DNA of 47,565 bases from Colwellia sp. (GCA_026196955.1 JAPHTO010000040.1:1-47565); one strand, 5' to 3'. Counted from the stretch's first letter, positions 7,526 through 16,046 are shown. Made by a program: numbers and translations. The notes: a model not told the origin generated them from the sequence alone.

Positions 7526-10500
7526 TTATTCCTCATGCTGCTTTAGTTCAAAGGCGCAGCGTTGACTGAACCATGAAAATGCCGCTGGAACAAAGAAGAA
7601 AGATAGTAGAGTGGTTAACACTGTGCCGCCTGCAATGGCAATGGCAAACGGTGGCCAGAAGCCTCCTCCCGCTAAGATTAACGGTAAGAAACCTCCAACT
7701 GTTGTGATCGTTGTTGAAGTAATATGGCGAGTACAACTTTGTACACCGTTAATAATTGCTTCACGATCGCCTGTTACCGCAAGAGCATTACTTTTTAATT
7801 CTGCAATAATGACAATAGCAGCGTTAATTGCTAGTCCCATTAAGCCAAGTAAAGCAATAATAACAGTAAAGCCAAACGGGTAATCAAATAGGTACACACT
7901 CAATAAGCCTAAGCCAACGGATTGCATGGCCGAGAAAAAGATAATGCCACCCAGTCTAAAGGAATTAAATGATAAAACTACGACGGTGATCAATAGTGTG
8001 AAGATCACCCCCACGCTTGCCAGTAGTTGCCCAACAGCGGAGTTTCTTTCTGAAGATTCACCACCAATTTCAATGCGATAGCCTGCCGGCAGTTGATAGT
8101 TTTGCTGAGCTAACTTTTCTTGCACGCGCGTTAAAACAACACTCGGCAAAACACCTGAGCGAATATAGCCTTCTACAACATTGACTCTAGAGCCATTTCT
8201 ATGAGGTATTGCGCCTCTGCTTGGTTTAAGAGAAAAATCTGCTAGGGCAGTTAAAGGAATTATTTTTTCATGACTGTCTTGTAGCGGACTGTGTAAGTTG
8301 ATATTTGCTAAATCAGTTACTTTTGCTCTTTGCTCATTGGCTATTCTTACTCTTACAGGGATAGACTCTGTTGCTTCAATAATAGAGCCGCTTACTTGGC
8401 CGCTTAAAGCGCCTTGGAGTTGCTCGGCTATATCCACTAATGACAAGCCCACAAGCGCTGCTGCTTCTTCATCGGCTTTAACCCAAACCTTTGGTGTGCC
8501 GGGCTGTAGGGTTACACGCGTATGGATGATATCGCTTGTTTGCGACATGATTTTACGCAGATCATCGCCAATAACTTTTAGTGTATCTAAATTGGGACCA
8601 AAAATACGAAGCTCAACGGGGGCATTAAATGGAGGGCCTTGCTCTAGCTTTCGTACTAATATTTGGGCTTGCGGCACGAGTTTATCTAATGCTGATTGTA
8701 AGCTTGGTATCAAGCGATTAGCCGCTTCAAAATCGCTTGCGGTTACCATGGCTTGACCATAATTTTGTTTGCCATCCTGACTTGGTACTAGGTTGTAATA
8801 AAATGACGGGGCATTTTTACCTAAAAACCAGCGTACTTTTTCAATACCTTGCTGCTGATACAGGAAATTACTAATGTGTTGACTGACAGCTTTGACATTT
8901 AAAATACTGCTTTGTGACGGTAAAAACAGTTCAATTTGAAACATATCCCTATCAGAGGGGGGAAAAAATTGTTCACTTAATTGTTTTGATAAGACAAAGC
9001 CAAGTAAGGGTAAGCAAAATACCACGAATACTGTTGTTTTTTTATAACCCAATGCCAACCGTAAAGTTCGAACAAATAAAGCATTTAATTTAGGTAAGTG
9101 AATGCCAACCTGATACCAGTTATTGCTGTTAGTTTGTGAAGCTTGACTGATTGCATCTTTAGCAGAAGTCTCTTTATGAGCATGAGATCTAGGGATAAAA
9201 CGCCCAGCGAGCCCCGCAACTATGGTATGAGAAATGACGTAAGAGCCGATAAGTGAAAAAATAACACTATAAGCAATACCACCAACGAACTCACCTGCGG
9301 AGCCTGGCATAAGGATCAACGGCATAAAGGCTAAAATTGTGGTAATAGTTGAGCCAAGCAAGGGAAGCCAAAGGTGTTTTACCGCAAAACCTACAGATTC
9401 AAGTCGGCGCATTCCTTGTTGACGCTTAGTTTGTATGGTGTCTGTCATAACGATGGCATTATCAACCATAATACCCAAAGCAACGACTAAGCCAGTGACA
9501 GACATTTGATGAATGGGAATACCATAAAAATTCATCACAGATAAGGTAAATAAAACGGTTAGTGGTAACGATGCTGCAACAATAGCTGCTGAGCGCCAAC
9601 CTAAAGTGATCAGCAGCACCACTGAAATAAGGACAAAACCCAGAGCAATATTATCGATCAAATCTCCTAGGCGTTTTTCGGTGTAAGTGTTTTGATCAAA
9701 TAGTACTTCCAGTTCAATATTTTGCGGTAACTTTGTTGCATATTGCGCCAGCACCTCTTTAATATTGTTACTCCATAGATCAATACGTAAATTAGGCAAC
9801 ATGCGAGCCGCAACCACAACAGCAGGCTTATCATTTACAATCGCTATTTCTTGTGCTGGCCAAGCTAAGCTTTTACTAATATTGGCAATATCGCCCAAGC
9901 GTAAAATAGTGCCAGATTGGTTTTCACGTACCGGAATATTTTCAATACGGTTGATGGTATCAAAGGCGCCAACTAGCTCTATTTGCATTTGGTTTGTGGG
10001 ATTTACTAACTGTCCTGCAGACACTTTGGCATCTGAGCGTTGAATTTTTTGGGCTATTAATTTGCTTGATAACTTTAGTTGAGCGTTTAGGTTTTGATCA
10101 ATTTCAACTAACACTTCTTCTTGGCCTTGACCAAAAATAGTTACTATATCTGTGCCCGTTACAGTGCGAAGTCGGCTCTGTAGGTCATTTGCATAGCGGC
10201 CTAGGCTAGCAATATCACTTGGGCTATCGCCTTGCCAGTTTAAGGCAATCAATTGCGTGTAGGCATAACTCCTGTCATCTTCAAGTGTAGGCGTTAAGGT
10301 GTTTGGTGGTAGTTGAGGTGTAACGTCATTAATGAGATCCCTTACTCTTGACCAAACAGGGGCTGAGTTGGTGACTTCATCGAGTAATTCTAATTTTACC
10401 GCCGATATACCAGGCCTAGACACTGACGTTATATTTTTGATTTCAGGCAGTTTACGTAATTTTTGCTCAATTTTTTCGGTAATGAGCACTTCTATTCTTT

Positions 10501-10663
10501 CGGCGCTAGCGCCTGGTAATCTTGTTAATACACTAGCATGACGGTTTTGCATGCGTGGATCTTCCATTCTTGGCATTGTCGACAGCGCGCCAAGCCCAGA
10601 AACAATTAACAAAATTATTGCCAGCGACATCAACCGGCCATTTTTAACAAATGAACGGATCAT
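7526..10663 (-). CDS. Efflux RND transporter permease subunit
   Basis: The 1045-residue inner-membrane transporter has the full RND layout: an N-terminal helix, a large periplasmic loop (about 35-330), a block of helices, a second periplasmic loop (about 560-870) and C-terminal helices. Conserved stretches are SRPGISAVKLEL, LGIMVDNAIVMTDTI in TM4 and LLGLMGLAINAAIVIIAELK in TM10. The TM4 acidic pair of AcrB (DD) is Asp-Asn here, and the AcrB TM10 lysine position aligns with Asn, so the proton relay must differ from AcrB, as in other non-AcrB RND subgroups. It overlaps the adaptor gene by four bases (ATGA) and so is translationally coupled. No TolC-like outer-membrane gene is adjacent. Substrates are unknown. 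Confidence 0.92.
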   Translation of the reverse strand: MIRSFVKNGRLMSLAIILLIVSGLGALSTMPRMEDPRMQNRHASVLTRLPGASAERIEVLITEKIEQKLRKLPEIKNITSVSRPGISAVKLELLDEVTNSAPVWSRVRDLINDVTPQLPPNTLTPTLEDDRSYAYTQLIALNWQGDSPSDIASLGRYANDLQSRLRTVTGTDIVTIFGQGQEEVLVEIDQNLNAQLKLSSKLIAQKIQRSDAKVSAGQLVNPTNQMQIELVGAFDTINRIENIPVRENQSGTILRLGDIANISKSLAWPAQEIAIVNDKPAVVVAARMLPNLRIDLWSNNIKEVLAQYATKLPQNIELEVLFDQNTYTEKRLGDLIDNIALGFVLISVVLLITLGWRSAAIVAASLPLTVLFTLSVMNFYGIPIHQMSVTGLVVALGIMVDNAIVMTDTIQTKRQQGMRRLESVGFAVKHLWLPLLGSTITTILAFMPLILMPGSAGEFVGGIAYSVIFSLIGSYVISHTIVAGLAGRFIPRSHAHKETSAKDAISQASQTNSNNWYQVGIHLPKLNALFVRTLRLALGYKKTTVFVVFCLPLLGFVLSKQLSEQFFPPSDRDMFQIELFLPSQSSILNVKAVSQHISNFLYQQQGIEKVRWFLGKNAPSFYYNLVPSQDGKQNYGQAMVTASDFEAANRLIPSLQSALDKLVPQAQILVRKLEQGPPFNAPVELRIFGPNLDTLKVIGDDLRKIMSQTSDIIHTRVTLQPGTPKVWVKADEEAAALVGLSLVDIAEQLQGALSGQVSGSIIEATESIPVRVRIANEQRAKVTDLANINLHSPLQDSHEKIIPLTALADFSLKPSRGAIPHRNGSRVNVVEGYIRSGVLPSVVLTRVQEKLAQQNYQLPAGYRIEIGGESSERNSAVGQLLASVGVIFTLLITVVVLSFNSFRLGGIIFFSAMQSVGLGLLSVYLFDYPFGFTVIIALLGLMGLAINAAIVIIAELKSNALAVTGDREAIINGVQSCTRHITSTTITTVGGFLPLILAGGGFWPPFAIAIAGGTVLTTLLSFFFVPAAFSWFSQRCAFELKQHEE

Positions 10664-11874
10664 TGTTGACTACTCACGTTATGCGTAGATGTTTGGTTTT
10701 CGAGCTGTTGGGCGAGCTGATTATTTTGCTTATTGCTTTTAATTATTTGACCAGCAACATAACGGTGAACACCTTGAGAAACGACCTTGTGAGACTCAAG
10801 AGGCAAGCCAGTTACATACACTGACTGTTCGTTTGCATGAACAATATTTACGGTCGCCGTTTGTAAGGAAAAATTATGATTCTCTTTAGTTAAAGGTGTG
10901 GCAACAAACACTTGCCATTGTCCTCTAACACCATCCGTCATTGCTGCTAATGGTAGCCAAAATCCCGGTGTTTGTATTTTATCTTCGATAGTTACTCTAA
11001 CTAACTGGCCATTAAATTGTTGGTTATTATTGACTGGTTCTGCAATTTTTAAACGAAGCTGAACGGTTCTATTAATGGCATCTATTTGTTGACCAATGGC
11101 AATTAGTCGAGCTTTCGATGTCACTGTGGTATGACTAGCAATGCTAATATCAAATAATTGTCCCAGACTCAATGTACTGGCTAATTTTGCAGGCACACCA
11201 ACACTGATTTCATTGTTCCCTTGTTCAATTATTCTAAAAATAGTTTTGCTGGGGGAAATAACCTCACCTGTAGAGGCTAAGCGTTTTGTGATCACACCAT
11301 CAAAAGGAGCAATGAGTGTCGCTTTTTCTTTTTGATAATCTAAGGTTTGAATTTGAGCATTTAAGCCATTAATTTGTGCTGTTAAAATTTGATTTTCAGC
11401 ATTGAGTTCATCTAAGCGTTGCTTAGAGCTATAGCCATCATTGATTAATGTTTTTATTCTAGTTAAGTTTGCTTGATTTAACTTTATTTGAGCTTGCAAC
11501 TGGTTGATTTTAGCTTGTAATTCAGTGGTTTTATAACTTAACAGTTGAATATCTTGTTTAGCCAGTAACTGATTTTTTCTAATCACATCACCATCATCGA
11601 CTAAGAGTGTGCTTATCTTCCCTGAATACTCAAAGCTTAAACTGGTATGCTGTTTAGCCTTAATTTGGCCTAGGTAGCTTCTAGCGATGGTATAGCTTTG
11701 CTCAGGTGAAATATCGACAAGTGTGGCACTTTGATAAAATGTTTCTTCAACTCCTTTATTTTCATCTTTTTCCGAGCAGCTACTTATGAATAACAGCGTA
11801 ACTAAAATAAAGTAGAAAAGTTTACCTTTAGCGAATGGGGTATGAGAGAAAGGTACTTTGTAGTAAATAGTCAT
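10660..11874 (-). CDS. RND efflux periplasmic adaptor (membrane fusion) lipoprotein
   Basis: The 404-residue protein from ATG 11874 has an N-terminal hydrophobic segment ending in LLFISSC, a lipobox, so it is a predicted lipoprotein anchored to the inner membrane. Then come a split biotinyl-lipoyl domain (YLGQIKAKQHTSLSFEYSGKI and TLIAPFDGVITKRLASTGEVI), a coiled-coil hairpin between them (about residues 100-175; LQAKINQLQAQIKLNQANL) and beta-barrel domains. An upstream in-frame TTG at 11931 would start only four bases from a TetR-type operator, so it is unlikely. It overlaps the permease gene by four bases and is divergent from the TetR regulator. Confidence 0.88.
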   Translation of the reverse strand: MTIYYKVPFSHTPFAKGKLFYFILVTLLFISSCSEKDENKGVEETFYQSATLVDISPEQSYTIARSYLGQIKAKQHTSLSFEYSGKISTLLVDDGDVIRKNQLLAKQDIQLLSYKTTELQAKINQLQAQIKLNQANLTRIKTLINDGYSSKQRLDELNAENQILTAQINGLNAQIQTLDYQKEKATLIAPFDGVITKRLASTGEVISPSKTIFRIIEQGNNEISVGVPAKLASTLSLGQLFDISIASHTTVTSKARLIAIGQQIDAINRTVQLRLKIAEPVNNNQQFNGQLVRVTIEDKIQTPGFWLPLAAMTDGVRGQWQVFVATPLTKENHNFSLQTATVNIVHANEQSVYVTGLPLESHKVVSQGVHRYVAGQIIKSNKQNNQLAQQLENQTSTHNVSSQQ

Positions 11875-11934
11875 TTTACTGGGCCTAATTAAGAAGGTAT
11901 TTAACAAGATCAAACAAATCTGTCCAAACAAGAC

Positions 11935-11950
11935 TAGACTGTATAGTCTA
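11935..11950. promoter_or_regulatory. Predicted TetR-family operator 1
   Basis: TAGACT-GTAT-AGTCTA is a perfect 6-bp inverted repeat around a 4-base centre. It lies between the divergent RND adaptor and TetR genes, where repressors of this type normally bind. Function is inferred from position and symmetry. Confidence 0.65.
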
Positions 11951-11973
11951 ATTTAAGTTAGTTTAAATACTTC

Positions 11974-11992
11974 AAACTGGACTGTCTAGTTT
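11974..11992. promoter_or_regulatory. Predicted TetR-family operator 2
   Basis: The 19-bp dyad AAACTGGACTGTCTAGTTT is symmetric at 16 of its 18 paired bases (a GACtGTC core flanked by AAACT/AGTTT). It shares the GACTGT and CTAGT elements with operator 1 and lies 41 bp from it, 58 bp before the TetR start. It probably controls tetR itself and, together with operator 1, the pump. Confidence 0.65.
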
Positions 11993-12049
11993 ATTTTGTT
12001 AAAATACTAGTAAGCAAATATTGCAAAAACCTGAAGTACTGAGAGCTAG

Positions 12050-12661
12050 ATGGTCAATAAACGAAGTAAAAATGTAGCTAAGCGCCAGCAAATTTTAGAT
12101 GCTGCAATTAATTTATTTACCGAGCAAGGCTATGCCGCCACCAGTATGGATTTGATTGCTAGAAATGCCGATGTCTCAAAGCAAACAGTTTATAGTCATT
12201 TTGGCAGTAAAGATGATTTGTTTTCAGCTTCAATAGCGCAAAAATGCGAGTCGCTTCATATTCTAGATTTATCTATGGATGATCTTAGTGATCCAAAACG
12301 TATATTGATGCAACTTGCACAAAGGTTTACTGAAATCATCTCTTCACAACAAGCCTGTGCGGTACATAAGATTTGTGCCTTTGAGTCAAAAACTTACCCT
12401 CAAGTTTCAGATCTTTTTTATCAGGCTGGGCCTTTAAAGATTACCAATGAAGTCACACTGCTTATGGAGAAACTGCATCAGCAAAAAATTCTCAATATTA
12501 GCAGCCCTAGGCATGCCGCTTTACAGTTTTTGAATATGATGAAAGGTGAGTTGTGGATGCAATTAGAATTTAATACGACTGAGCGTATATCAACAAAAGA
12601 GCTAGAAACATATTTACATGATAGTGTTGAGTTTTTTATCCGCGGTTATGCGATTAAATAG
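12050..12661 (+). CDS. TetR/AcrR family transcriptional regulator
   Basis: The 203-residue protein has an N-terminal TetR DNA-binding domain (residues about 10-57). RQQILDAAINLFTEQGYAATSMDLIARNADVSKQTVYSHFGSKDDLF gives the helix-turn-helix, with the recognition helix around SKQTVYSHF. The C-terminal helical ligand-binding domain is of the AefR-like type (ACAVHKICAFESKTYPQVSDLFYQAG). It is divergent from the RND adaptor-permease pair, with two palindromes between, so it is most likely the local repressor that releases the pump when a substrate binds. It converges on the LacI-type gene. Confidence 0.9.
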   Translation: MVNKRSKNVAKRQQILDAAINLFTEQGYAATSMDLIARNADVSKQTVYSHFGSKDDLFSASIAQKCESLHILDLSMDDLSDPKRILMQLAQRFTEIISSQQACAVHKICAFESKTYPQVSDLFYQAGPLKITNEVTLLMEKLHQQKILNISSPRHAALQFLNMMKGELWMQLEFNTTERISTKELETYLHDSVEFFIRGYAIK

Positions 12662-12694
12662 CGAATAATGCCTTCAGAACACTATTCGCTTTTG
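12660..12694. terminator. Intrinsic terminator between convergent tetR and lacI-type genes
   Basis: AGCGAATA (12660-12667) pairs with TATTCGCT (12683-12690), followed on the plus strand by TTTTGTT. The stem begins inside the TetR stop codon. The minus strand gives the same stem with a poorer T-run, so the site may work mainly for tetR. Confidence 0.6.
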
Positions 12695-12701
12695 TTGATA
12701 G

Positions 12702-13730
12702 TTAAGATAACTGCCCTGTAGAATCTCTAACAACTAACTGCGGCACATATTGGCTAATTTCATTGTTGTTCTTTTGCTTACGCACTTGGCTTATTAATAA
12801 GCTGGCAGCATTTTTGGCTATTTCTTTATTCGGCTGGTTTGCCGTCGTTAATTTTGGCCATGTTTGGCGCGAGAAGGGACTGTTTTCAAAGCCTGCAATA
12901 GATAATTGCTCAGGGATACTTATATTCATTAATCTCGCTGCAAATAGTGCCCCCGCAGCTATTTCATCATTACAGGAAAATATTGCGCTAGGGCGATCCT
13001 CTGCTGCATTGTCTAATGACATCAACTGTTTTGCACCATTGACACCTGACTCAAATGAATACTCGCCTTCAATAAGCAAATTTTTATTAAACTCAATATT
13101 ATTCGCCTTTAATGCTCGTCGGTAGCCTTTATAACGCTCTATTGTTGACATATGTTCGGCGCCACCGGCAATAAAAGCAATTTTATTATGGCCTAAATCA
13201 ATTAAATGCTGAGTAATTGTTTGCGCAGCATCTCTATCATTTACCATCACACAAGGGCTAAGTTCATCAGGCGCAGTATCCCCTGACATTATACGCACAA
13301 CGTGAATATCTAAATCAGTGATACGTTTAACAAATTCAGGGTTTTCAGAAAAAGGTGGCGTTAATACTAGGCCAGCAACACGCGCCTGTTTGATGGTATT
13401 AATCACATCTTCGGTAATGTTTTCTTGCTGTGAATCACAGGGATTGATCAACAATTCAAAGCCTTGTTGTCGACAAGCAGCTAAAATACCTTCTTGCATA
13501 TCAATAACATAATATGCATTTGGATTGTCATATACATAGGCGATAGTATATGACTTAGTACCCGCTAAGTTGCGCGCAGCAAGGTTGGGCTGATAGTTTA
13601 ACTCTTTTACTGCGGCTTGCACTTTTTCACGAGTAAGTTGGCGAACAGAAGGTTCATTATTCATTACCCGTGAAACTGTTTTTATAGAAACGCCAGAAAG
13701 TTTGGCGACATCATTAATTGTTGCTTTCAT
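12702..13730 (-). CDS. nagR: LacI-family transcriptional regulator, probable NagR of GlcNAc/chitin utilisation
   Basis: The 342-residue protein from ATG 13730 begins MKATINDVAKLSGVSIKTV, a textbook LacI helix-turn-helix, followed by the hinge helix (YQPNLAARNLAG) and a periplasmic-binding-protein-like effector domain (about 60-342, with IFSCNDEIAAGAL and VMVNDRDAA). An upstream in-frame extension to 13817 is rejected because LacI proteins start just before the HTH. It is divergent from pgi and next to genes for GlcNAc uptake and breakdown, whose promoters share the palindrome TGACArCGyTGTCA, typical of a LacI-type operator. NagR regulators of this kind in Alteromonadales and Xanthomonas bind very similar palindromes. 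The probable role is repression of the regulon, relieved by a GlcNAc-derived metabolite. Confidence 0.88.
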   Translation of the reverse strand: MKATINDVAKLSGVSIKTVSRVMNNEPSVRQLTREKVQAAVKELNYQPNLAARNLAGTKSYTIAYVYDNPNAYYVIDMQEGILAACRQQGFELLINPCDSQQENITEDVINTIKQARVAGLVLTPPFSENPEFVKRITDLDIHVVRIMSGDTAPDELSPCVMVNDRDAAQTITQHLIDLGHNKIAFIAGGAEHMSTIERYKGYRRALKANNIEFNKNLLIEGEYSFESGVNGAKQLMSLDNAAEDRPSAIFSCNDEIAAGALFAARLMNISIPEQLSIAGFENSPFSRQTWPKLTTANQPNKEIAKNAASLLISQVRKQKNNNEISQYVPQLVVRDSTGQLS

Positions 13731-13777
13731 TTGTCCACTTAGCCTTTTAGTACTTATTCTCAGATTAGCTAATACGT

Positions 13778-13804
13778 CAAGAAGCACTAGAGTAGTGCTT
13801 CTTG
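13778..13804. repeat. Perfect 11-bp inverted repeat in the nagR leader
   Basis: CAAGAAGCACT (13778-13788) and AGTGCTTCTTG (13794-13804) are perfectly complementary with a 5-base loop, AGAGT. The repeat lies 48 bases upstream of the nagR start on the minus strand. No T-run follows on either strand, so it is not an intrinsic terminator. It could be an mRNA stem-loop or a binding site for another regulator. Confidence 0.7.
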
Positions 13805-13890
13805 TGTCTTGCGGCAATAACTAATAGCAAATATATCTAAATCCTTGATAGAACAGCGCCGATATGCGCTTTTAAGCTGTAAAATAAGAA

Positions 13891-13919
13891 TTGACAGCGC
13901 TGTCATTGTTTTGTAGGGT
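13891..13919 (+). promoter_or_regulatory. NagR operator overlapping the predicted pgi promoter
   Basis: The perfect 14-bp palindrome TGACAGCGCTGTCA lies at 13892-13905. TTGACA (13891-13896) is a consensus -35, and 17 bases later TAGGGT (13914-13919) is a weak -10, so bound repressor would cover the -35. The site is 106 bases before the pgi start and also lies in the nagR upstream region. Confidence 0.75.
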
Positions 13920-14010
13920 AGCATAACTTTTATTATTTTCATAATAATGTCATCAGATGTAGTTTATGATTGATGACTATGAATAGTTTATTGCTAAAAC
14001 AGGAATACTT

Positions 14011-15651
14011 ATGTCAGCGCGTCAAAATTTAGCAAGTTGGATTAAATTACAGCAACTCGCCCAAGTCAAAAAATCTCAGCATATGAATACCTTGTTTGCT
14101 CAAGATAGTGAACGGTTTGATAAGTTTTCCATCGAGCTACCAAACATGTTGCTTGATTATTCAAAAAATATAATTGATAGCGAAACGGTTGATTGTCTTC
14201 TCGCGTTAGCGGAAGAAACAGGTGTATGTAATTGGCGTAAAAAAATGTTCTCAGGAGAGAAGATTAATAAAACAGAAGACAGGGCGGTATTACATACGGC
14301 ATTGCGTCGCCAAAGTCATGAGCCATTGATGATAGACGGTGAAAATGTTACCGATCATGTGCAAAGTCAATTGGCAAAAATGGAAGTGTTTGTTAATAAA
14401 GTTAGGCAAGGGCATTGGTTGGGTTTCTCAGGGAAACGCATTACCGACATTGTTAACATTGGCGTGGGGGGCTCAAACCTTGGTCCTCAAATGGTCACCG
14501 AAGCATTGAAACAGTATAGTGATGGCAGTGTAAATGTTCATTATGTTTCTAATGTTGATGGCGCGCAAATTGTAGAAGTATTACGTCCTTTAGATCCCGG
14601 AAAAGTACTATTTATCGTTTCAAGTAAAACCTTTACCACCACAGAAACAATGACTAATGCTCGTACTGCCATGAAGTGGTTAACAAGCTCTTCGTTTGAT
14701 GAAAGTTCAGTGGCCAAGCATTTTGTTGCTGTTACCGCGAATAAAGAAAATGCAACTAACTTTGGCATTGAAGCGGAAAATATCTTTGATATGTGGGATT
14801 GGGTAGGTGGCCGTTTCTCATTATGGTCAGCCATTGGTTTAGCCATCGCCCTTGATTTGGGCTTTGATAAATTCAAAGAGTTACTTGATGGCGCTCATTA
14901 CATGGATCAACATTTTATCAATGCACCGCTAAAAGATAATATGCCAGCTATTATGGCGTTGATCAGTGTTTGGAATACCACTTTTTTAGGCGCACAATCA
15001 CAAGCTATTTTGCCTTATGATCAAACTCTGCATATGCTGACTGCGTACTTACAACAAGCAGAAATGGAAAGTAATGGTAAATCGGTTACTTGGGATGGCA
15101 ACGAAGTTGATTATGCAACAGTTCCGTCAATTTGGGGAGAATTGGGTATTAACGGCCAACACGCGTTCTATCAATATTTGCATCAGAGCAATAATGTTGT
15201 GCCTGCTGATTTTATTGGCTCTGTTGAAAGTGTTACCCCAGTAAAAGGGCACCATGAAACACTCATGGCTAACTTTTTTGCTCAAACTCAAGCATTAATG
15301 GCGGGGGTGAATGAAAAGCAAGTTAGAGCTGATTTAAAAGCAAAAGGGCGCACTGAAGACTATATAGACAAAGTTGCCCCCCATAAAGTGCACAAAGGCA
15401 ATAGACCCACCAATACCATTTTGTTAAAGCGAATAGATCCCAAAACATTAGGGAGTTTAATTGCAGCGTATGAGCATAAGATTTTTGTTCAGGGTATCAT
15501 ATTGCAAATATGTTCCTTTGATCAATGGGGCGTTGAACTAGGGAAAGGCTTAGCAGCTGAAATTCAAAATGAGCTTGAGAGTAATAATATTTCCTCTAAG
15601 CATGATTGTTCAACGGCAAGTTTAATGGCGTTCTATCAAAAGGCTAAATAG
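14011..15651 (+). CDS. pgi: Glucose-6-phosphate isomerase
   Basis: The 546-residue cytoplasmic enzyme interconverts glucose-6-P and fructose-6-P. Recognisable Pgi blocks are NIGVGGSNLGPQMVTEAL and SSKTFTTTETMTNA (sugar-phosphate SIS fold), WDWVGGRFSLWSAIGL, WGELGINGQHAFYQYLHQ with the catalytic Glu (E377), GHHETLMANFFAQTQAL with the catalytic His, and WGVELGKGLA with the C-terminal catalytic Lys. Length equals the usual gammaproteobacterial enzyme. It is divergent from the LacI-type regulator and carries the same operator as the GlcNAc genes, which places this central enzyme in the GlcNAc regulon. A strong terminator follows. Pgi is expected to turn GlcNAc-derived fructose-6-P into glucose-6-P for the Entner-Doudoroff or pentose-phosphate routes. 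Confidence 0.96.
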   Translation: MSARQNLASWIKLQQLAQVKKSQHMNTLFAQDSERFDKFSIELPNMLLDYSKNIIDSETVDCLLALAEETGVCNWRKKMFSGEKINKTEDRAVLHTALRRQSHEPLMIDGENVTDHVQSQLAKMEVFVNKVRQGHWLGFSGKRITDIVNIGVGGSNLGPQMVTEALKQYSDGSVNVHYVSNVDGAQIVEVLRPLDPGKVLFIVSSKTFTTTETMTNARTAMKWLTSSSFDESSVAKHFVAVTANKENATNFGIEAENIFDMWDWVGGRFSLWSAIGLAIALDLGFDKFKELLDGAHYMDQHFINAPLKDNMPAIMALISVWNTTFLGAQSQAILPYDQTLHMLTAYLQQAEMESNGKSVTWDGNEVDYATVPSIWGELGINGQHAFYQYLHQSNNVVPADFIGSVESVTPVKGHHETLMANFFAQTQALMAGVNEKQVRADLKAKGRTEDYIDKVAPHKVHKGNRPTNTILLKRIDPKTLGSLIAAYEHKIFVQGIILQICSFDQWGVELGKGLAAEIQNELESNNISSKHDCSTASLMAFYQKAK

Positions 15652-15706
15652 CTTTATTTGAATCTTTCGTTACTGAAAAATATATCTTGAGATACTAGCG
15701 TTCTAT

Positions 15707-15741
15707 AAAAGATCTTTTGTTGAGTCAAAAGATCTTTTTTT
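15707..15741 (+). terminator. Intrinsic terminator of pgi
   Basis: AAAAGATCTTTTG (15707-15719) pairs with CAAAAGATCTTTT (15726-15738) around the loop TTGAGT, followed by further T residues. It lies 55 bases after the pgi stop. Confidence 0.85.
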
Positions 15742-16010
15742 CATTTATCAACTGAGAGAATTTTGCATTGCTTTGTCATTTTGAAAAGCGATATTTATGA
15801 CAAAAAATTGCAATTATTATTGTAAAACTGTCTTAATTTCTTAGAAAAAACACTTAAAGTTTAATAAAAAAGCCTATTTTCTTTAAAAAAATTGAAAATA
15901 AAAGTTAAGTTAAATCAGTACTTTTATGCTGTTTTGGCTATATGTTTACAATTTATTTTCAATTTACTCTAGCCAAATGGAAAAATAAGCGTTAAGGTTT
16001 TACATGATTT

Positions 16011-16026
16011 ATGACAGCGTTGTCAT
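16011..16026. promoter_or_regulatory. NagR operator 1 upstream of the TonB-dependent receptor
   Basis: ATGACAGCGTTGTCAT is a near-perfect palindrome (one asymmetric central pair) of the regulon type. It is one of two sites spaced 21 bp centre to centre. Confidence 0.75.
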
Positions 16027-16032
16027 CAAGCA

Positions 16033-16046
16033 TGACAGCGCTGTCG
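16033..16046. promoter_or_regulatory. NagR operator 2 upstream of the TonB-dependent receptor
   Basis: TGACAGCGCTGTCG differs from the perfect palindrome only at its last base. It lies two helical turns downstream of operator 1 and 75 bases before the receptor start, so two dimers could bind the same DNA face. Confidence 0.75.

Noticed and set aside
8298-8756. A 152-codon plus-strand frame inside the RND permease gene
   Set aside because: It is fully antisense to a well-conserved permease region and its translation has no family features.
12763-13125. A 120-codon plus-strand frame inside the LacI-type gene
   Set aside because: It is antisense to a conserved regulator and lacks a ribosome-binding site and family features.
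13731-13817. Longer N terminus (to 13817) for the LacI-type regulator
   Set aside because: The added residues do not resemble any LacI protein and part of the stretch is the inverted repeat; the ATG at 13730 directly precedes the HTH.
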